From Fusobacterium sp. FSA-380-WT-3A (GTDB lineage: Bacteria > Fusobacteriota > Fusobacteriia > Fusobacteriales > Fusobacteriaceae): a DNA stretch of 46,576 nucleotides. A model generated the notes under the pieces. That model made no database searches, was not told where the DNA came from, and worked only from the letters and a program-made list of their open reading frames with translations. The position numbers and the translations under genes were made by a program. Below, piece by piece: positions 8,002-16,601 of the stretch. Each line of letters begins with the position of its first letter. Within the stretch, counting starts at the first letter, position 1. Location of the stretch: positions 1 to 46,576 of the forward strand of contig NZ_JABAFQ010000015.1 of NCBI RefSeq assembly GCF_012843705.1. Reading direction: 5' to 3'.

Positions 8002-9879
8002 TTAGAAAATTAAAATTTCAACATCTTGAGCAAGTTTTTCTAATTTTAAATTTAATTCATTAGAAATATTTTTAGAAAGGTTTTCTATAAAATTATTATC
8101 AGTATTTTGTAATTCTTGAGCAATAGAATTAGCAAGTTTTTCTTTATTTTTTTCTGATAATAACATATCTTTTCTAACTAATTTTCTAGCAAGAATAGGA
8201 ATTGATTTAGTCATAAATAAATTTTTGCTTTTATTAAATCCTATACTAGTAATAATAATTCCTAATAAAGCTCCTCCAATAAAACCAAGAGGACCAGTAG
8301 CAATAAGAGCTGTACCACTACCACCACAAATACTTCCAATTAAAACTCCAACTATTAGTGAAACAATACCATTTATAATATTTTCACCTTGAAGATTTTT
8401 TATAGAAAAAGAAAGATTATTGAAATTAGTATTTGTATCAATAGAAACAAGTCTCATTTCTTCCTTTGGAATTAAATATTTATTACAAATGTCATCAATA
8501 GAACTTTGTAAATTATGACAAAGTTTAAAAGACCATTTAATAATAATATCTTCTAATAAAAGTTTTATCTGTTCAGGAGAAAGGGTACTTTTAATTTGAT
8601 TAGAAAGAATTTCATTCATATCCTGTATAGTATCTATTTTTCCTTTTTTCCAAAGAGAAATATTAGGAAGAACTGCATTATTTATTACATAATCTGTAAG
8701 TTTTTCTACAATAGAATAAATTAAATCATTTATTTCAATTTTTACATTTTTTTCTATAACTCCACTATTAATAAATTCTTTTACCTCTTTTCTAAATTCT
8801 CTAAGTCTTTCATCTATAATTCCAGAATAAGCTAATCCTTTTCCAATAGAAAATTCTGGTTCTTCAGAATTGACAATAATAGAGTTTGGAAAAGAAAATT
8901 TACATTGTTCTTTAAAGAATCTTATTCTAGAAGCTCCTCCTGTAAGAATAAGAAGTTTTGGGGGAGCGTCTTTTGTAACTTTAGCAGCCTCATATAAAGA
9001 GTATTGTAATCCTTCCATAAAAGATTTTCCATCAAGTTCTGGAATTGGTTTATTTATAATATTTCTTATAATTTCTGGACTTGCCTTAATAGTTAAGTTT
9101 TGCACTCCATCATAATATAATGAAAGTGATTCTTCATAGAATGAATCTTTATACAATTCCTCATTTGAAAAATATTTTTCTTTAACTTTTCTAGCCATTA
9201 ATTGAGCATAACAACGCCAACCATAACTTTCTTCAAAAATTTCCTCTATTTTATTTTTGTGGATATTATTTTTTATAGCTTCTTGTAAAAGATATTCATC
9301 AATAATTCCACTACCAAGATTATTGTTTCCAAAAACTCCTATTCCTGTTTCTTTTCCATTAACAATATAAGCAAAGTCTAAAGTTGAAGAACCTATATCA
9401 ATAACAAGTACACTTTCTTTTAAAAGTTCTGGATTAACTCTAATATTTTTAGCCTCTCTAGCATATAAAAAGGCTGCTCTGGACTCAGAAATAACTCTTA
9501 CATTAGGAAGCCCAGAATTTTTTAATAATTCTTGATATACTTTTCTTTTTTCAAGATTCCAACCAGCAGGACAACCAACTGTTATTTGTACCTCTTCTCC
9601 TGATGTAAAATCTTTTATTTTATTGGCTACTCCTCTAGAAAAAGTTGTAATATCTTTTTCAGAAAATTTACTTTTAAATCTAACTCTTAAAGAATTTTTA
9701 TTTCCAGAAGAGATAGCTTGTTCACCTATTAAAATTTCATTTTCTTCTAAAGCTACAGCAGATATAAAACTTGCTTTTTCATCTATTGGAAGTATTATTG
9801 GTTCAATATCCTTGCTTAAAGATGAAATTTGAGTAACAGTACTTTCTCCGTCACCTAAATCGAAACCTATATATCTCAT
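8002..9879 (-). CDS. Hsp70/actin-fold ATPase with C-terminal membrane hairpin
   Basis: The 625-aa protein starts at ATG 9879, where AAGGAG (9885-9890) is correctly spaced; the frame continues upstream without a better start. The nucleotide-binding domain (about 1-365) shows the Hsp70 elements: phosphate-1 IGFDLGDGESTV (4-15), VGCPAGWNLEKR, phosphate-2 VIDIGSSTLDFAY (159-171) and the adenosine motif LTGGASRI (312-319). A normal peptide-binding domain is not evident. A long helical region follows, then a glycine-rich hydrophobic hairpin (about 502-547) of glycine-zipper type and a charged tail. It is therefore probably membrane-anchored. It is the second gene of a pair: the upstream gene's stop overlaps its ribosome site. 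Client and role are unknown. Confidence 0.75.
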   Translation of the reverse strand: MRYIGFDLGDGESTVTQISSLSKDIEPIILPIDEKASFISAVALEENEILIGEQAISSGNKNSLRVRFKSKFSEKDITTFSRGVANKIKDFTSGEEVQITVGCPAGWNLEKRKVYQELLKNSGLPNVRVISESRAAFLYAREAKNIRVNPELLKESVLVIDIGSSTLDFAYIVNGKETGIGVFGNNNLGSGIIDEYLLQEAIKNNIHKNKIEEIFEESYGWRCYAQLMARKVKEKYFSNEELYKDSFYEESLSLYYDGVQNLTIKASPEIIRNIINKPIPELDGKSFMEGLQYSLYEAAKVTKDAPPKLLILTGGASRIRFFKEQCKFSFPNSIIVNSEEPEFSIGKGLAYSGIIDERLREFRKEVKEFINSGVIEKNVKIEINDLIYSIVEKLTDYVINNAVLPNISLWKKGKIDTIQDMNEILSNQIKSTLSPEQIKLLLEDIIIKWSFKLCHNLQSSIDDICNKYLIPKEEMRLVSIDTNTNFNNLSFSIKNLQGENIINGIVSLIVGVLIGSICGGSGTALIATGPLGFIGGALLGIIITSIGFNKSKNLFMTKSIPILARKLVRKDMLLSEKNKEKLANSIAQELQNTDNNFIENLSKNISNELNLKLEKLAQDVEILIF

Positions 9880-9889
9880 ATAAACTCCT

Positions 9890-10744
9890 TTAATTAATTT
9901 TTTTTGTAGCAATACCTCTAACTAAAATTTTATTGTTAGATTTATCTATGAAAGCTGATTTTATTGTCATTGAAGAATTTTTTGATGGTAAAATATCAAA
10001 ATATTTTTCTTTATCATTTGAATATGAAATTTTTTTAATATTATTTTCTAGTAGTATACTTTGTATCTCTTTATTAAGAGAAGAAATAATATTTTCATTT
10101 TTTGTATTGTCAGCTTCATCAATTTTTTGAAATAACATTAAAATATCATTATTTAATTTTCCATCAGATTTATTTTCAAGATTATTGAGAATTTTAAATT
10201 CTTCAATGTATCTATCTATTGATTCCATAGAGTTATCCATATAATTTAAAATATTATTTATATCTATATTAATTTCTGTTTTTTGATTTTTTTCTATTTT
10301 TGATGAAATAGTTCTATATTTTTTTACAATAAAAAATAATAAGATTATTTCACAAATAAAACTTAGGAGAAAAGTAAAACTAATAAAATAATATTTATTT
10401 TTTAAAGAGTGAAAACCTCCTAAAATTATGGAATAAATTAGACCACAATGGAAAATAGTAGTAAAAATATTAGATAGTTTAGAATTTTTAACTGAATTAT
10501 TTTCATTTGACCAAATAATAGTTTCACCAATAGTGTTGTAAAGATTTAGATTTTCTTTTAACATTGTAAAGATTATTCCAATTTGCTGTCTAAGTTTTAT
10601 ATTTTTTTCTTCGGACATAACTTCATGTTGGATAATTTCAATATTTTCTAATAAGATACTTTTAGCATCAAAAATATTTTTTTTATTTAAAAGAGATTGA
10701 TTTATACTCTCTCTCATTTCTAGCCATTTATTTTTAGCTTTCAT
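9890..10744 (-). CDS. Two-TM protein of unknown function, partner of the Hsp70-like ATPase
   Basis: The 284-aa protein has GGAGG (10754-10758) before the ATG. Residues 1-90 are helical and charged, two hydrophobic segments lie at about 92-110 and 118-141, and 150-235 is predicted helical by composition. The last ~45 residues look like beta strands (KYFDILPS, then AFIDKSNNKILVRGIATKK). I recognise no named family. The helix-plus-small-beta layout and the FD...ILVRGIA pattern faintly recall the C-terminal part of GrpE, the Hsp70 nucleotide-exchange factor. That fits the neighbouring Hsp70-like gene but is only a suggestion. The stop overlaps the ribosome site of the next gene, implying coupled translation. 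Confidence 0.6.
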   Translation of the reverse strand: MKAKNKWLEMRESINQSLLNKKNIFDAKSILLENIEIIQHEVMSEEKNIKLRQQIGIIFTMLKENLNLYNTIGETIIWSNENNSVKNSKLSNIFTTIFHCGLIYSIILGGFHSLKNKYYFISFTFLLSFICEIILLFFIVKKYRTISSKIEKNQKTEINIDINNILNYMDNSMESIDRYIEEFKILNNLENKSDGKLNNDILMLFQKIDEADNTKNENIISSLNKEIQSILLENNIKKISYSNDKEKYFDILPSKNSSMTIKSAFIDKSNNKILVRGIATKKIN

Positions 10745-10834
10745 ATGATTACACCTCCACTTATAATATTTTGACGAGAAAAAAAGAGATTTCGTTTAAA
10801 TAAGTAAAATTTCTAGTTAAAAAAATATTTTCTC

Positions 10835-10864
10835 TTAGAAATTAGTAAAAATATATGGTATAAT
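10835..10864 (+). promoter_or_regulatory. Promoter of the cobU operon
   Basis: An extended -10, TGGTATAAT (10856-10864), with TTAGAA (10835-10840) as a weak -35 at 18 bases. An 8-base inverted repeat, AATTTCTA (10808-10815) and TAGAAATT (10836-10843), overlaps the -35 and may bind a regulator. The leader is only ~25-30 bases, too short for a cobalamin riboswitch. Confidence 0.5.
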
Positions 10865-10897
10865 TAACATTAAGAAAAATATAAGGAGGATTTGATT

Positions 10898-11458
10898 TTG
10901 GGTAAGATAATCTATGTTAGTGGTGGAGCTCGTTCAGGAAAAAGTGGATATGCAGAAGATTATATAGCTGAAAGATATAGTAAAAAGATTTATCTAGCTA
11001 CAGGAATAGCTTTTGATGATGAAATGAAAGATAAAATAGAAAAACATAAAAGAAGAAGAGGGAAAAATTGGAAAACTATAGAAAATTATAAAAATATTCC
11101 AAATCTTTTAAAGGAACATATGGAAGGGTATGACGTTGTTCTTCTTGATTGTTTAACAAATATGATAACTAACTATATGATATTAGATAATGAAAAAGAT
11201 TGGGAAAAAATTTCTATGGAAGAGATAAATGGAATAAAAAAATTTATAACAAGAGAGATTGAAAGAATAATTCAATTTATAAGAGAAAATCCAATTGATA
11301 TGGTAGTGGTAACTAATGAATTAGGAATGGGATTAGTACCAGATAATTACCTAGGAAGATATTTTAGAGAGATTGCAGGAAAAATAAATCAAATAGTGGC
11401 AAAGGAATCTGATGAAGCATATTTTGTAGTTTCAGGAATTCCTATGAAATTAAAATAG
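10898..11458 (+). CDS. cobU: Adenosylcobinamide kinase / cobinamide-phosphate guanylyltransferase
   Basis: CobU phosphorylates adenosylcobinamide and then transfers GMP to it, the first step of nucleotide-loop assembly of B12. The P-loop GGARSGKS is at residues 9-16. The conserved H50-KRRR after DEMKDKIE carries the histidine that is guanylylated in Salmonella CobU. VVTNELGMGLVP and LGRYFREIAGKINQ complete the family pattern. TTG 10898 is preferred because GGAGG (10885-10889) lies 8 bases before it; the TTG at 10892 is only 2 bases away. It is first in a cobU-cobS-cobC-cobT operon and is 186 aa, the usual size. Confidence 0.92.
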   Translation: MGKIIYVSGGARSGKSGYAEDYIAERYSKKIYLATGIAFDDEMKDKIEKHKRRRGKNWKTIENYKNIPNLLKEHMEGYDVVLLDCLTNMITNYMILDNEKDWEKISMEEINGIKKFITREIERIIQFIRENPIDMVVVTNELGMGLVPDNYLGRYFREIAGKINQIVAKESDEAYFVVSGIPMKLK

Positions 11459-11479
11459 TTTTTGTTTTGGAGGATAGAA

Positions 11480-12298
11480 ATGAAGGGGTTAATATTACTT
11501 TTTAAATTTATGACAAGATTACCAATTCCAATAGAACCTAAATTTGATTCTGAAGAATTAGGTAAAAGTATGAAATTTTTTCCTGTAGTTGGAATTGTAA
11601 CAGGAATATTAATGTATATTTTTTATTTAGTAGGAGTACAATTTATTGGTTCTCCATTTGTATTAGCAACAGTATTAGTATTAATAGAGATTGGAATCAC
11701 AGGAGCTATGCATCTTGATGGTTTATCTGATACCTTTGATGGAATTTTTAGTTATAGAAGTAAGCAAAAAATGCTTGAGATAATGAAAGATTCAAGAATA
11801 GGAGCCAATGGAGCCATTGCCTTAATTATGTATTTTCTATTAAAGATAATTATTTTAGGTTCTATTGAAATGGAAACTTCTTTAATGGGATTAGGTTTTT
11901 TATCATCAGAACTAAAAACTTTTGGAATGGGATTTGCTCTATTAGTTTCTCCAGTAATAGCTAGAGCTAATAGTGTACTAAATTGTGCTATGACTTCATA
12001 TGCTAGAAGTTCTGGAAGTGCTAAGGATTTAGTAGAACAAACAGATAGAAAGGGAGCAACAATAGCAATTTTAATTTCTACAGTTTATTCTTTACTTGTT
12101 CAGGCTTTTCTATTTCCAAATTTAAATTCTGTTTATTTAGTAAATGTAATATTTGTAACTCATATTTTAGGAGCTTATTTTGTAAAATTAATGGAGAGAA
12201 AAATAGGTGGAGTTACAGGGGATACTTTAGGAGCTGTATTAGAATTATCACAATTAATAGTTTTATTAGGTATATATATAGCAATAGGAATAAGATAA
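11480..12298 (+). CDS. cobS: Adenosylcobinamide-GDP ribazoletransferase (cobalamin synthase)
   Basis: CobS is the membrane enzyme that joins adenosylcobinamide-GDP to alpha-ribazole phosphate (or alpha-ribazole), making the B12 backbone. FMTRLPIPIEP near the N-terminus, GAMHLDGLSDTFDG and KDSRIGANGAIALI are family signatures, with acidic residues that bind metal. Several hydrophobic helices follow. ATG 11480 is chosen over the earlier frame opening at 11462, because the GGAGG at 11469-11473 falls between them and serves the ATG. It has 272 aa, follows cobU by 21 bases and is followed by cobC after one base. Confidence 0.9.
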   Translation: MKGLILLFKFMTRLPIPIEPKFDSEELGKSMKFFPVVGIVTGILMYIFYLVGVQFIGSPFVLATVLVLIEIGITGAMHLDGLSDTFDGIFSYRSKQKMLEIMKDSRIGANGAIALIMYFLLKIIILGSIEMETSLMGLGFLSSELKTFGMGFALLVSPVIARANSVLNCAMTSYARSSGSAKDLVEQTDRKGATIAILISTVYSLLVQAFLFPNLNSVYLVNVIFVTHILGAYFVKLMERKIGGVTGDTLGAVLELSQLIVLLGIYIAIGIR

Positions 12299-12299
12299 A

Positions 12300-12887
12300 A
12301 TGAAAAGAATAATTTTAGTAAGACATGGGCAAACTACTATGAATCTTCAAAAACTTTATTATGGATTTTTAGACCCTCATATGACAGAATTGGGAAAAGA
12401 ACAAGTAATGAAGTCCAAAAAAATATTAGAGAAGATAGATTATGATGAGATAATATCCAGTGATTTAGATAGAGCTTATGAAACAGCCAAAATAATAAAT
12501 TTTAAAAATTTAGAAATAAAGGTTTTTCCAGAAACAAGAGAATTAAATTTTGGAATATTTGAAGGATTAGCTTATGAGGAAATTAGAAAAAAATATCCAG
12601 AAGAATTACAAAAATCTATAGATGATTGGAAAAATTATTCTTTTGTTACAGGAGAAAGTCCTTATGATTTACAAAAAAGAGTTGTTAAATTTATAGATGA
12701 GTTAGAAGATAATAAAACTTATTTGTTAGCAACTCATTGGGGGGTTATTTGTACCTTATTAAGTTACCATTTTTCAAATGGATTAGATAGTTATTGGAAA
12801 TATAAAATAGATAATGGGAGTATTACAATAATTGAATTTAGAGAGAAATATCCTTTATTATGCCAATTAAATTTGAAAGGGGATTAA
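12300..12887 (+). CDS. cobC: Alpha-ribazole phosphatase (histidine phosphatase family)
   Basis: IILVRHGQTTMNL (residues 4-16) carries the phosphohistidine motif RHG, SSDLDRAYETA is the second conserved block, and LLATHWGV holds the second active-site histidine. The fold is the phosphoglycerate-mutase superfamily. The CobC function, removal of the 5' phosphate of alpha-ribazole phosphate or the cobalamin phosphate, is inferred from its place between cobS and cobT. Its ATG lies one base after the cobS stop with no clear ribosome site, so translation is probably coupled. It has 195 aa. Confidence 0.85.
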   Translation: MKRIILVRHGQTTMNLQKLYYGFLDPHMTELGKEQVMKSKKILEKIDYDEIISSDLDRAYETAKIINFKNLEIKVFPETRELNFGIFEGLAYEEIRKKYPEELQKSIDDWKNYSFVTGESPYDLQKRVVKFIDELEDNKTYLLATHWGVICTLLSYHFSNGLDSYWKYKIDNGSITIIEFREKYPLLCQLNLKGD

Positions 12888-12893
12888 CTTAAA

Positions 12894-13949
12894 ATGAAAA
12901 GATTTGAAGAAAGTTTAAGGGAAATATCTTTTTTAAATAAAAATTCAGAAAGAGAATGTAAAGATATATTAGATAAAAAAATGAAACCAATAGGAAGTTT
13001 AGGGGTAATGGAGGAAATAGCTGAGAAATTAGCTGGGATATTGCCTTATAATTTAAAAAGTATAAAAAGAAAAGGTTGTCACATTGTAGCAGTAGCTGAT
13101 AATGGGATAATAGAGGAAAAAATTTCTCCATGTCCAGAAGAATATACTAGATTAGTGACAGAAGAGATGGTAAATGGTTTTGCTCCTATAAGTTTATTTT
13201 GTAAAAATTTAGGAGTAGATTTAAAAGTTATTGATGTTGGAATGAAAAAAAGTCTTTCTAAAAAATATCCAAATTTTTATATTTCAAAAGTTGTTAATGG
13301 AAGTAAGAATTTCAGAAAAGAACCAGCATTAACTGTTAATCAAGTTATTGATACAATAGAAAACGGAATATTTACAATAGAAGAGTTAGAAGAAGAATAT
13401 GATGTATTTTCTACAGGAGAAATGGGAATAGGAAATACTACAACTTCTTCAGCAATATTATATTCTCTAACAAGATGTAGTATAGATGATGCTGTTGGAA
13501 AAGGTTCTGGAGCTGAAGGAGAAATATTAGAAAATAAAAAAAGAGTAATTTTTGAAAGTTGTATTAGATATAATACTTTTCAAATGAATCCAATAGAAAT
13601 TTTAAGTCATGTAGGTGGACTTGATATAGCTTTTATGGTTGGTTTGTATATTGGGGCAGCAAGATATAGAAAACTTATATTAGTAGATGGATTTATATCA
13701 GCTGTAGCAGCTTTGATTGCTACCAAATTAAATCCTATTATAAAAAATTATATTTTAGTTACTCATTTAAGTGAGGAACCAGGAATGAAATTAGTTTTAA
13801 AAGAACTTGGAAAAGAACCTTTTTTAAATATGAAAATGAGATTAGGAGAGGGAACAGGAGCTGTATTTGCTTATCCAATGATTTGGGGAGCAGTAGATAT
13901 ATATGAGAAAATGAAAACTCCAAAAGAGGTGTATGATTTATTCTTTTAA
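12894..13949 (+). CDS. cobT: Nicotinate-nucleotide:dimethylbenzimidazole phosphoribosyltransferase
   Basis: CobT activates the lower-ligand base by transferring phosphoribose from nicotinate mononucleotide. Family blocks present are KKMKPIGSLGVMEEIAEKLA, VAVADNGIIEE, STGEMGIGNTTTSSA and MRLGEGTGAVFAYP. The glutamate in GEGTG (E319) aligns with the catalytic base of Salmonella CobT. It has 351 aa, the normal length. A GAAAGGGGA site lies in the end of cobC. Which base is attached (benzimidazole, adenine or a phenol) cannot be read from this sequence. Confidence 0.93.
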   Translation: MKRFEESLREISFLNKNSERECKDILDKKMKPIGSLGVMEEIAEKLAGILPYNLKSIKRKGCHIVAVADNGIIEEKISPCPEEYTRLVTEEMVNGFAPISLFCKNLGVDLKVIDVGMKKSLSKKYPNFYISKVVNGSKNFRKEPALTVNQVIDTIENGIFTIEELEEEYDVFSTGEMGIGNTTTSSAILYSLTRCSIDDAVGKGSGAEGEILENKKRVIFESCIRYNTFQMNPIEILSHVGGLDIAFMVGLYIGAARYRKLILVDGFISAVAALIATKLNPIIKNYILVTHLSEEPGMKLVLKELGKEPFLNMKMRLGEGTGAVFAYPMIWGAVDIYEKMKTPKEVYDLFF

Positions 13950-13968
13950 TTTTTAATTGGGAGAAAAG

Positions 13969-14670
13969 ATGGAAAAGAAAAGTCAAGATGGAAAAGAGGG
14001 ACATAGAAAAAGATTACAAGAAAGATATTTAAGTAAAGGATATAAAGCGTTAGCTGATTATGAAATAGTTGAATTTTTACTTTTTTTATTGATTCCTAGA
14101 AAAGATACAAAAAATATAGCAAAAGAATTGATTGAAAAATTTAATTCTTTAAAAGGAATACTTGAAGCAGATATAAAAGAATTAAAAAGTATAAAAGGAT
14201 TGGGAGAAGTATCAATAACATATTTAAAATTTTTAGGTGATATGTACAGATACTATTATGAAGAAAATATATTAAAAGAAAGAGAAAATAATCCTATAAG
14301 TATAAAAACTAAAAATCAATTAATAAATTATTTGAGGACAGATATTGGTATTTCAAAAATAGAGGAGTTTAAGGTTCTATTTTTAAATTCAAACAATGAA
14401 GTTTTAGGAATAGAAACTTTATTTCAAGGAACTATTGATAAAAGTGCTGTTTATCCAAGAAAAATTTTAGAAAGAGTTTTATTTTATAATGCACGTTCAA
14501 TAGTATTTTCTCATAACCATCCATCAGGAAATACTACTCCATCGTCAAAGGATATAGAAATAACAAAGATGATGAAAGATTTTTTTAAAATGGTAGATGT
14601 AAGTATTTTAGACCATATAATAATATCAAAAGATTCTTATTTTAGTTTTTTAGAAGAGGGATTTATATAG
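13969..14670 (+). CDS. radC: RadC family JAB-domain protein (YsxA-type)
   Basis: The N-terminal EGHRKRLQERYLSKG and helix-hairpin-helix IKGLGEVSITYLK (about 75-87) precede the JAB/MPN metallo-domain. H182-x-H184-PSG and D195 form the zinc motif (SHNHPSGNTTPSSKD). At 233 aa it has normal length. The family was once assigned to DNA repair, but that is no longer supported and its activity is unclear. ATG 13969 is chosen because GGGAG (13959-13963) is correctly spaced; a TTG at 13957 overlaps that site. It follows cobT by 19 bases with no terminator. Confidence 0.88.
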   Translation: MEKKSQDGKEGHRKRLQERYLSKGYKALADYEIVEFLLFLLIPRKDTKNIAKELIEKFNSLKGILEADIKELKSIKGLGEVSITYLKFLGDMYRYYYEENILKERENNPISIKTKNQLINYLRTDIGISKIEEFKVLFLNSNNEVLGIETLFQGTIDKSAVYPRKILERVLFYNARSIVFSHNHPSGNTTPSSKDIEITKMMKDFFKMVDVSILDHIIISKDSYFSFLEEGFI

Positions 14671-14683
14671 ATTAGGGGGATAC

Positions 14684-15706
14684 ATGAATAATAATATAGA
14701 AAATTTAGAAAATAAAGATATAGAAGTAAAAGTAGAAGAATTTGTAGAAAAAAAAGAAGAAATAGTTGAAATAATAGAAGAAAATACAGAAGAAATAGTA
14801 GAAGAAGTACAAGAAGAGAAGTTTTATACAGTTGTAGGTGTAATTTTTGAAATTACTAAAAAAAGATATTATTTTGAAGTTGTAAATAAAGATGAAGTTT
14901 ATAAAAAAGGAGATAAAGTATTAGTAGATACAGTAAGAGGGCAAGAGATAGGAGTAATATATAATACACCTATGGTACTTTCTGAAAAATTATTAGTACT
15001 ACCTTTGAAACCTGTCTTAAAGAAAGCAAGTGAAGAAGAGATAAAAAAATATGAGGATTTAAGAAAAGAAGCTGAAAAAGCTCAAATAATTTGTAAAGAA
15101 AAAATAGTTACTCATAAATTACCAATGAAACTTATAAATACAGAGTTTACTTTTGATAAAACAAAACTTATTTTTTATTTTACAGCAGAGGGAAGAATTG
15201 ATTTCAGAGATTTAGTAAAAGATTTGGCTAACATATTTAAGCTTAGAATAGAATTACGTCAAATTGGTGTAAGAGATGAAGCTAGAATTTTAGGAGATAT
15301 AGGAGTTTGTGGAAAAGAGTTATGTTGTAGAACTTTTATTAATAAATTTAATTCTGTATCAATAAAAATGGCTAGAGACCAAGGACTTGTAATAAATCCA
15401 TCTAAAATATCTGGAGTTTGTGGAAGATTACTTTGTTGTATAAATTACGAATATCAACAATATGAAGAAGCTTTAAAATCATTCCCAGCTGTAAATCAAA
15501 TGGTAAAAACAGAAAAAGGAGAAGGAAAAGTAATCAGTATAAGTCCACTTAATGGTTTTTTATATGTAGATTTACCAAATATAGGTATAACTAAATTTGA
15601 TATAGAAGAAGTCAAATTTAATAGAAAAGAAGCTAAAAAATTACAAAACGAAAGTCCTATTGTATCAGAAGATGGAAGTAATTTGGCACTTCTAGAAAAA
15701 GAGTAA
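14684..15706 (+). CDS. ricT: PSP1-domain protein RicT/YaaT
   Basis: Residues ~1-45 are a glutamate-rich, low-complexity extension. The PSP1 core follows, with YTVVGVIFEITKKRYYFEV and the cysteine clusters GVCGKELCCR and SGVCGRLLCC typical of YaaT/RicT. In Bacillus, RicT works with RicA and RicF (the Y-complex, binding Fe-S clusters) to control RNase Y processing of mRNAs. No ricA or ricF is in this window. AGGGGG precedes the ATG. It sits between radC and the methyltransferase and overlaps neither. Confidence 0.88.
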   Translation: MNNNIENLENKDIEVKVEEFVEKKEEIVEIIEENTEEIVEEVQEEKFYTVVGVIFEITKKRYYFEVVNKDEVYKKGDKVLVDTVRGQEIGVIYNTPMVLSEKLLVLPLKPVLKKASEEEIKKYEDLRKEAEKAQIICKEKIVTHKLPMKLINTEFTFDKTKLIFYFTAEGRIDFRDLVKDLANIFKLRIELRQIGVRDEARILGDIGVCGKELCCRTFINKFNSVSIKMARDQGLVINPSKISGVCGRLLCCINYEYQQYEEALKSFPAVNQMVKTEKGEGKVISISPLNGFLYVDLPNIGITKFDIEEVKFNRKEAKKLQNESPIVSEDGSNLALLEKE

Positions 15707-15709
15707 GAT

Positions 15710-16387
15710 ATGGAAGAAATTGTAAATATAACAACTTTTGACGATGATATAAAAATATATCAATTAATAGATGGATTTAGGTTTTCTGTAGACCCAATAA
15801 TTTTAGTAGATTTTTTTGAAGGAAATCCAGAAAAAAAAGTACTAGATATAGGAAGTGGTTCTGGAATAATTCCTATATTATTAGCTAAAAGAAAAAATAT
15901 GAAAAATATTACAGGGATAGAAATTCAAAAGGAATCCTTAGATATTTTTAAGAGGAATGTTTCAGAAAATAAATTAGAAAAAAATATAGAGATTGTCTAT
16001 GGAGATGTAAAGGAATATAGTAAATCAAATTATTATGATTATATTATTTCCAATCCTCCTTATATGTCTTTAGATGGGAAAAAAATTTCTGAGAATGAAA
16101 ATAAAAAGATTTCTCGTCACGAAATTAAATTAAATTTAGGAGAATTAATAAAAAATAGTAAAAGACTTTTAAAACCAAGAGGGGAACTTTTTTTAGTGCA
16201 TAGAAGTTTTAGATTATCAGAAATTATAAAAGAACTAGAAAAAAATAATTTTTCTCCTAAAAAAATAAAATTTGTTTACTTTGATAGAAATAAAAATTCT
16301 AATCTTATTTTAATTCAGGCATCAAAAGGGAGAAAAAATAAGTTAGAAGTAGTACCACCATTATTTTTGGAAGAGGAAGGATACTAA
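15710..16387 (+). CDS. tRNA1(Val) adenine-37 N6-methyltransferase-like (TrmN6/YfiC)
   Basis: This is a class I SAM-dependent methyltransferase. The SAM loop DIGSGSG lies at 46-52, and the NPPY motif (115-118), typical of N6-adenine or glutamine methyltransferases, is in YIISNPPYMSLDGKK. The N-terminal YQLIDGFRFSVDPIIL matches the YfiC/TrmN6 group, which methylates A37 of tRNA1-Val in E. coli. It has 225 aa. Its ATG follows the ricT stop by three bases, indicating one operon. RNA substrate assigned by homology only. Confidence 0.82.
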   Translation: MEEIVNITTFDDDIKIYQLIDGFRFSVDPIILVDFFEGNPEKKVLDIGSGSGIIPILLAKRKNMKNITGIEIQKESLDIFKRNVSENKLEKNIEIVYGDVKEYSKSNYYDYIISNPPYMSLDGKKISENENKKISRHEIKLNLGELIKNSKRLLKPRGELFLVHRSFRLSEIIKELEKNNFSPKKIKFVYFDRNKNSNLILIQASKGRKNKLEVVPPLFLEEEGY

Positions 16388-16396
16388 AAATAAATA

Positions 16397-16425
16397 TTGA
16401 CAATTTTAATAAAGTATTATATAAT
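16397..16425 (+). promoter_or_regulatory. Consensus promoter of metK
   Basis: TTGACA (16397-16402), a 17-base spacer and TATAAT (16420-16425): a perfect sigma-70-type match, placed just before the riboswitch. Confidence 0.85.
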
Positions 16426-16426
16426 A

Positions 16427-16561
16427 AATCTTGACCATCAAGAGAGACGGAGGGAATGGCCCTGTGATGTCTCAGCAACCTACTATTTTGTGTGGTGCTA
16501 ATTCCAGTTAGATGGGGATTATTTGTAAGATTATATCCCTTTCGTTGGAAAGGGATTTTTT
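16427..16561 (+). promoter_or_regulatory. SAM-I riboswitch (S-box) with terminator
   Basis: The leader matches the S-box core: ATCAAGAGAGACGGAGGGA, TGGCCC, CAGCAACC and GGTGCTAATTCCAG. P1 pairs CCATC (16436-16440) with GATGG (16511-16515). P2 pairs GAGAC (16444-16448) with GTCTC (16469-16473). The terminator pairs ATCCCTTTC (16535-16543) with GAAAGGGAT (16548-16556), then a T run. GGGAT (16515-16519), part of the P1 3' strand, can instead pair with ATCCC (16535-16539) as antiterminator. This is an OFF switch: SAM stabilises P1, allows the terminator to form and stops metK expression. Motifs and pairings are seen; the mechanism is established for the class. Confidence 0.93.
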
Positions 16562-16601
16562 ATTTTTAAATTATTTTTGATTTTATTATTAGGAGGAATT
16601 A

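Noticed and set aside
9933-10130. Plus-strand open frame opposite the two-TM gene
   Set aside because: No ribosome site or start context, and it mirrors the helical C-terminal half of the minus-strand gene.
10745-10897. Possible cobalamin riboswitch ahead of cobU
   Set aside because: No B12-box or multi-helix core is visible, and the likely transcription start leaves a leader of only ~25-30 bases.
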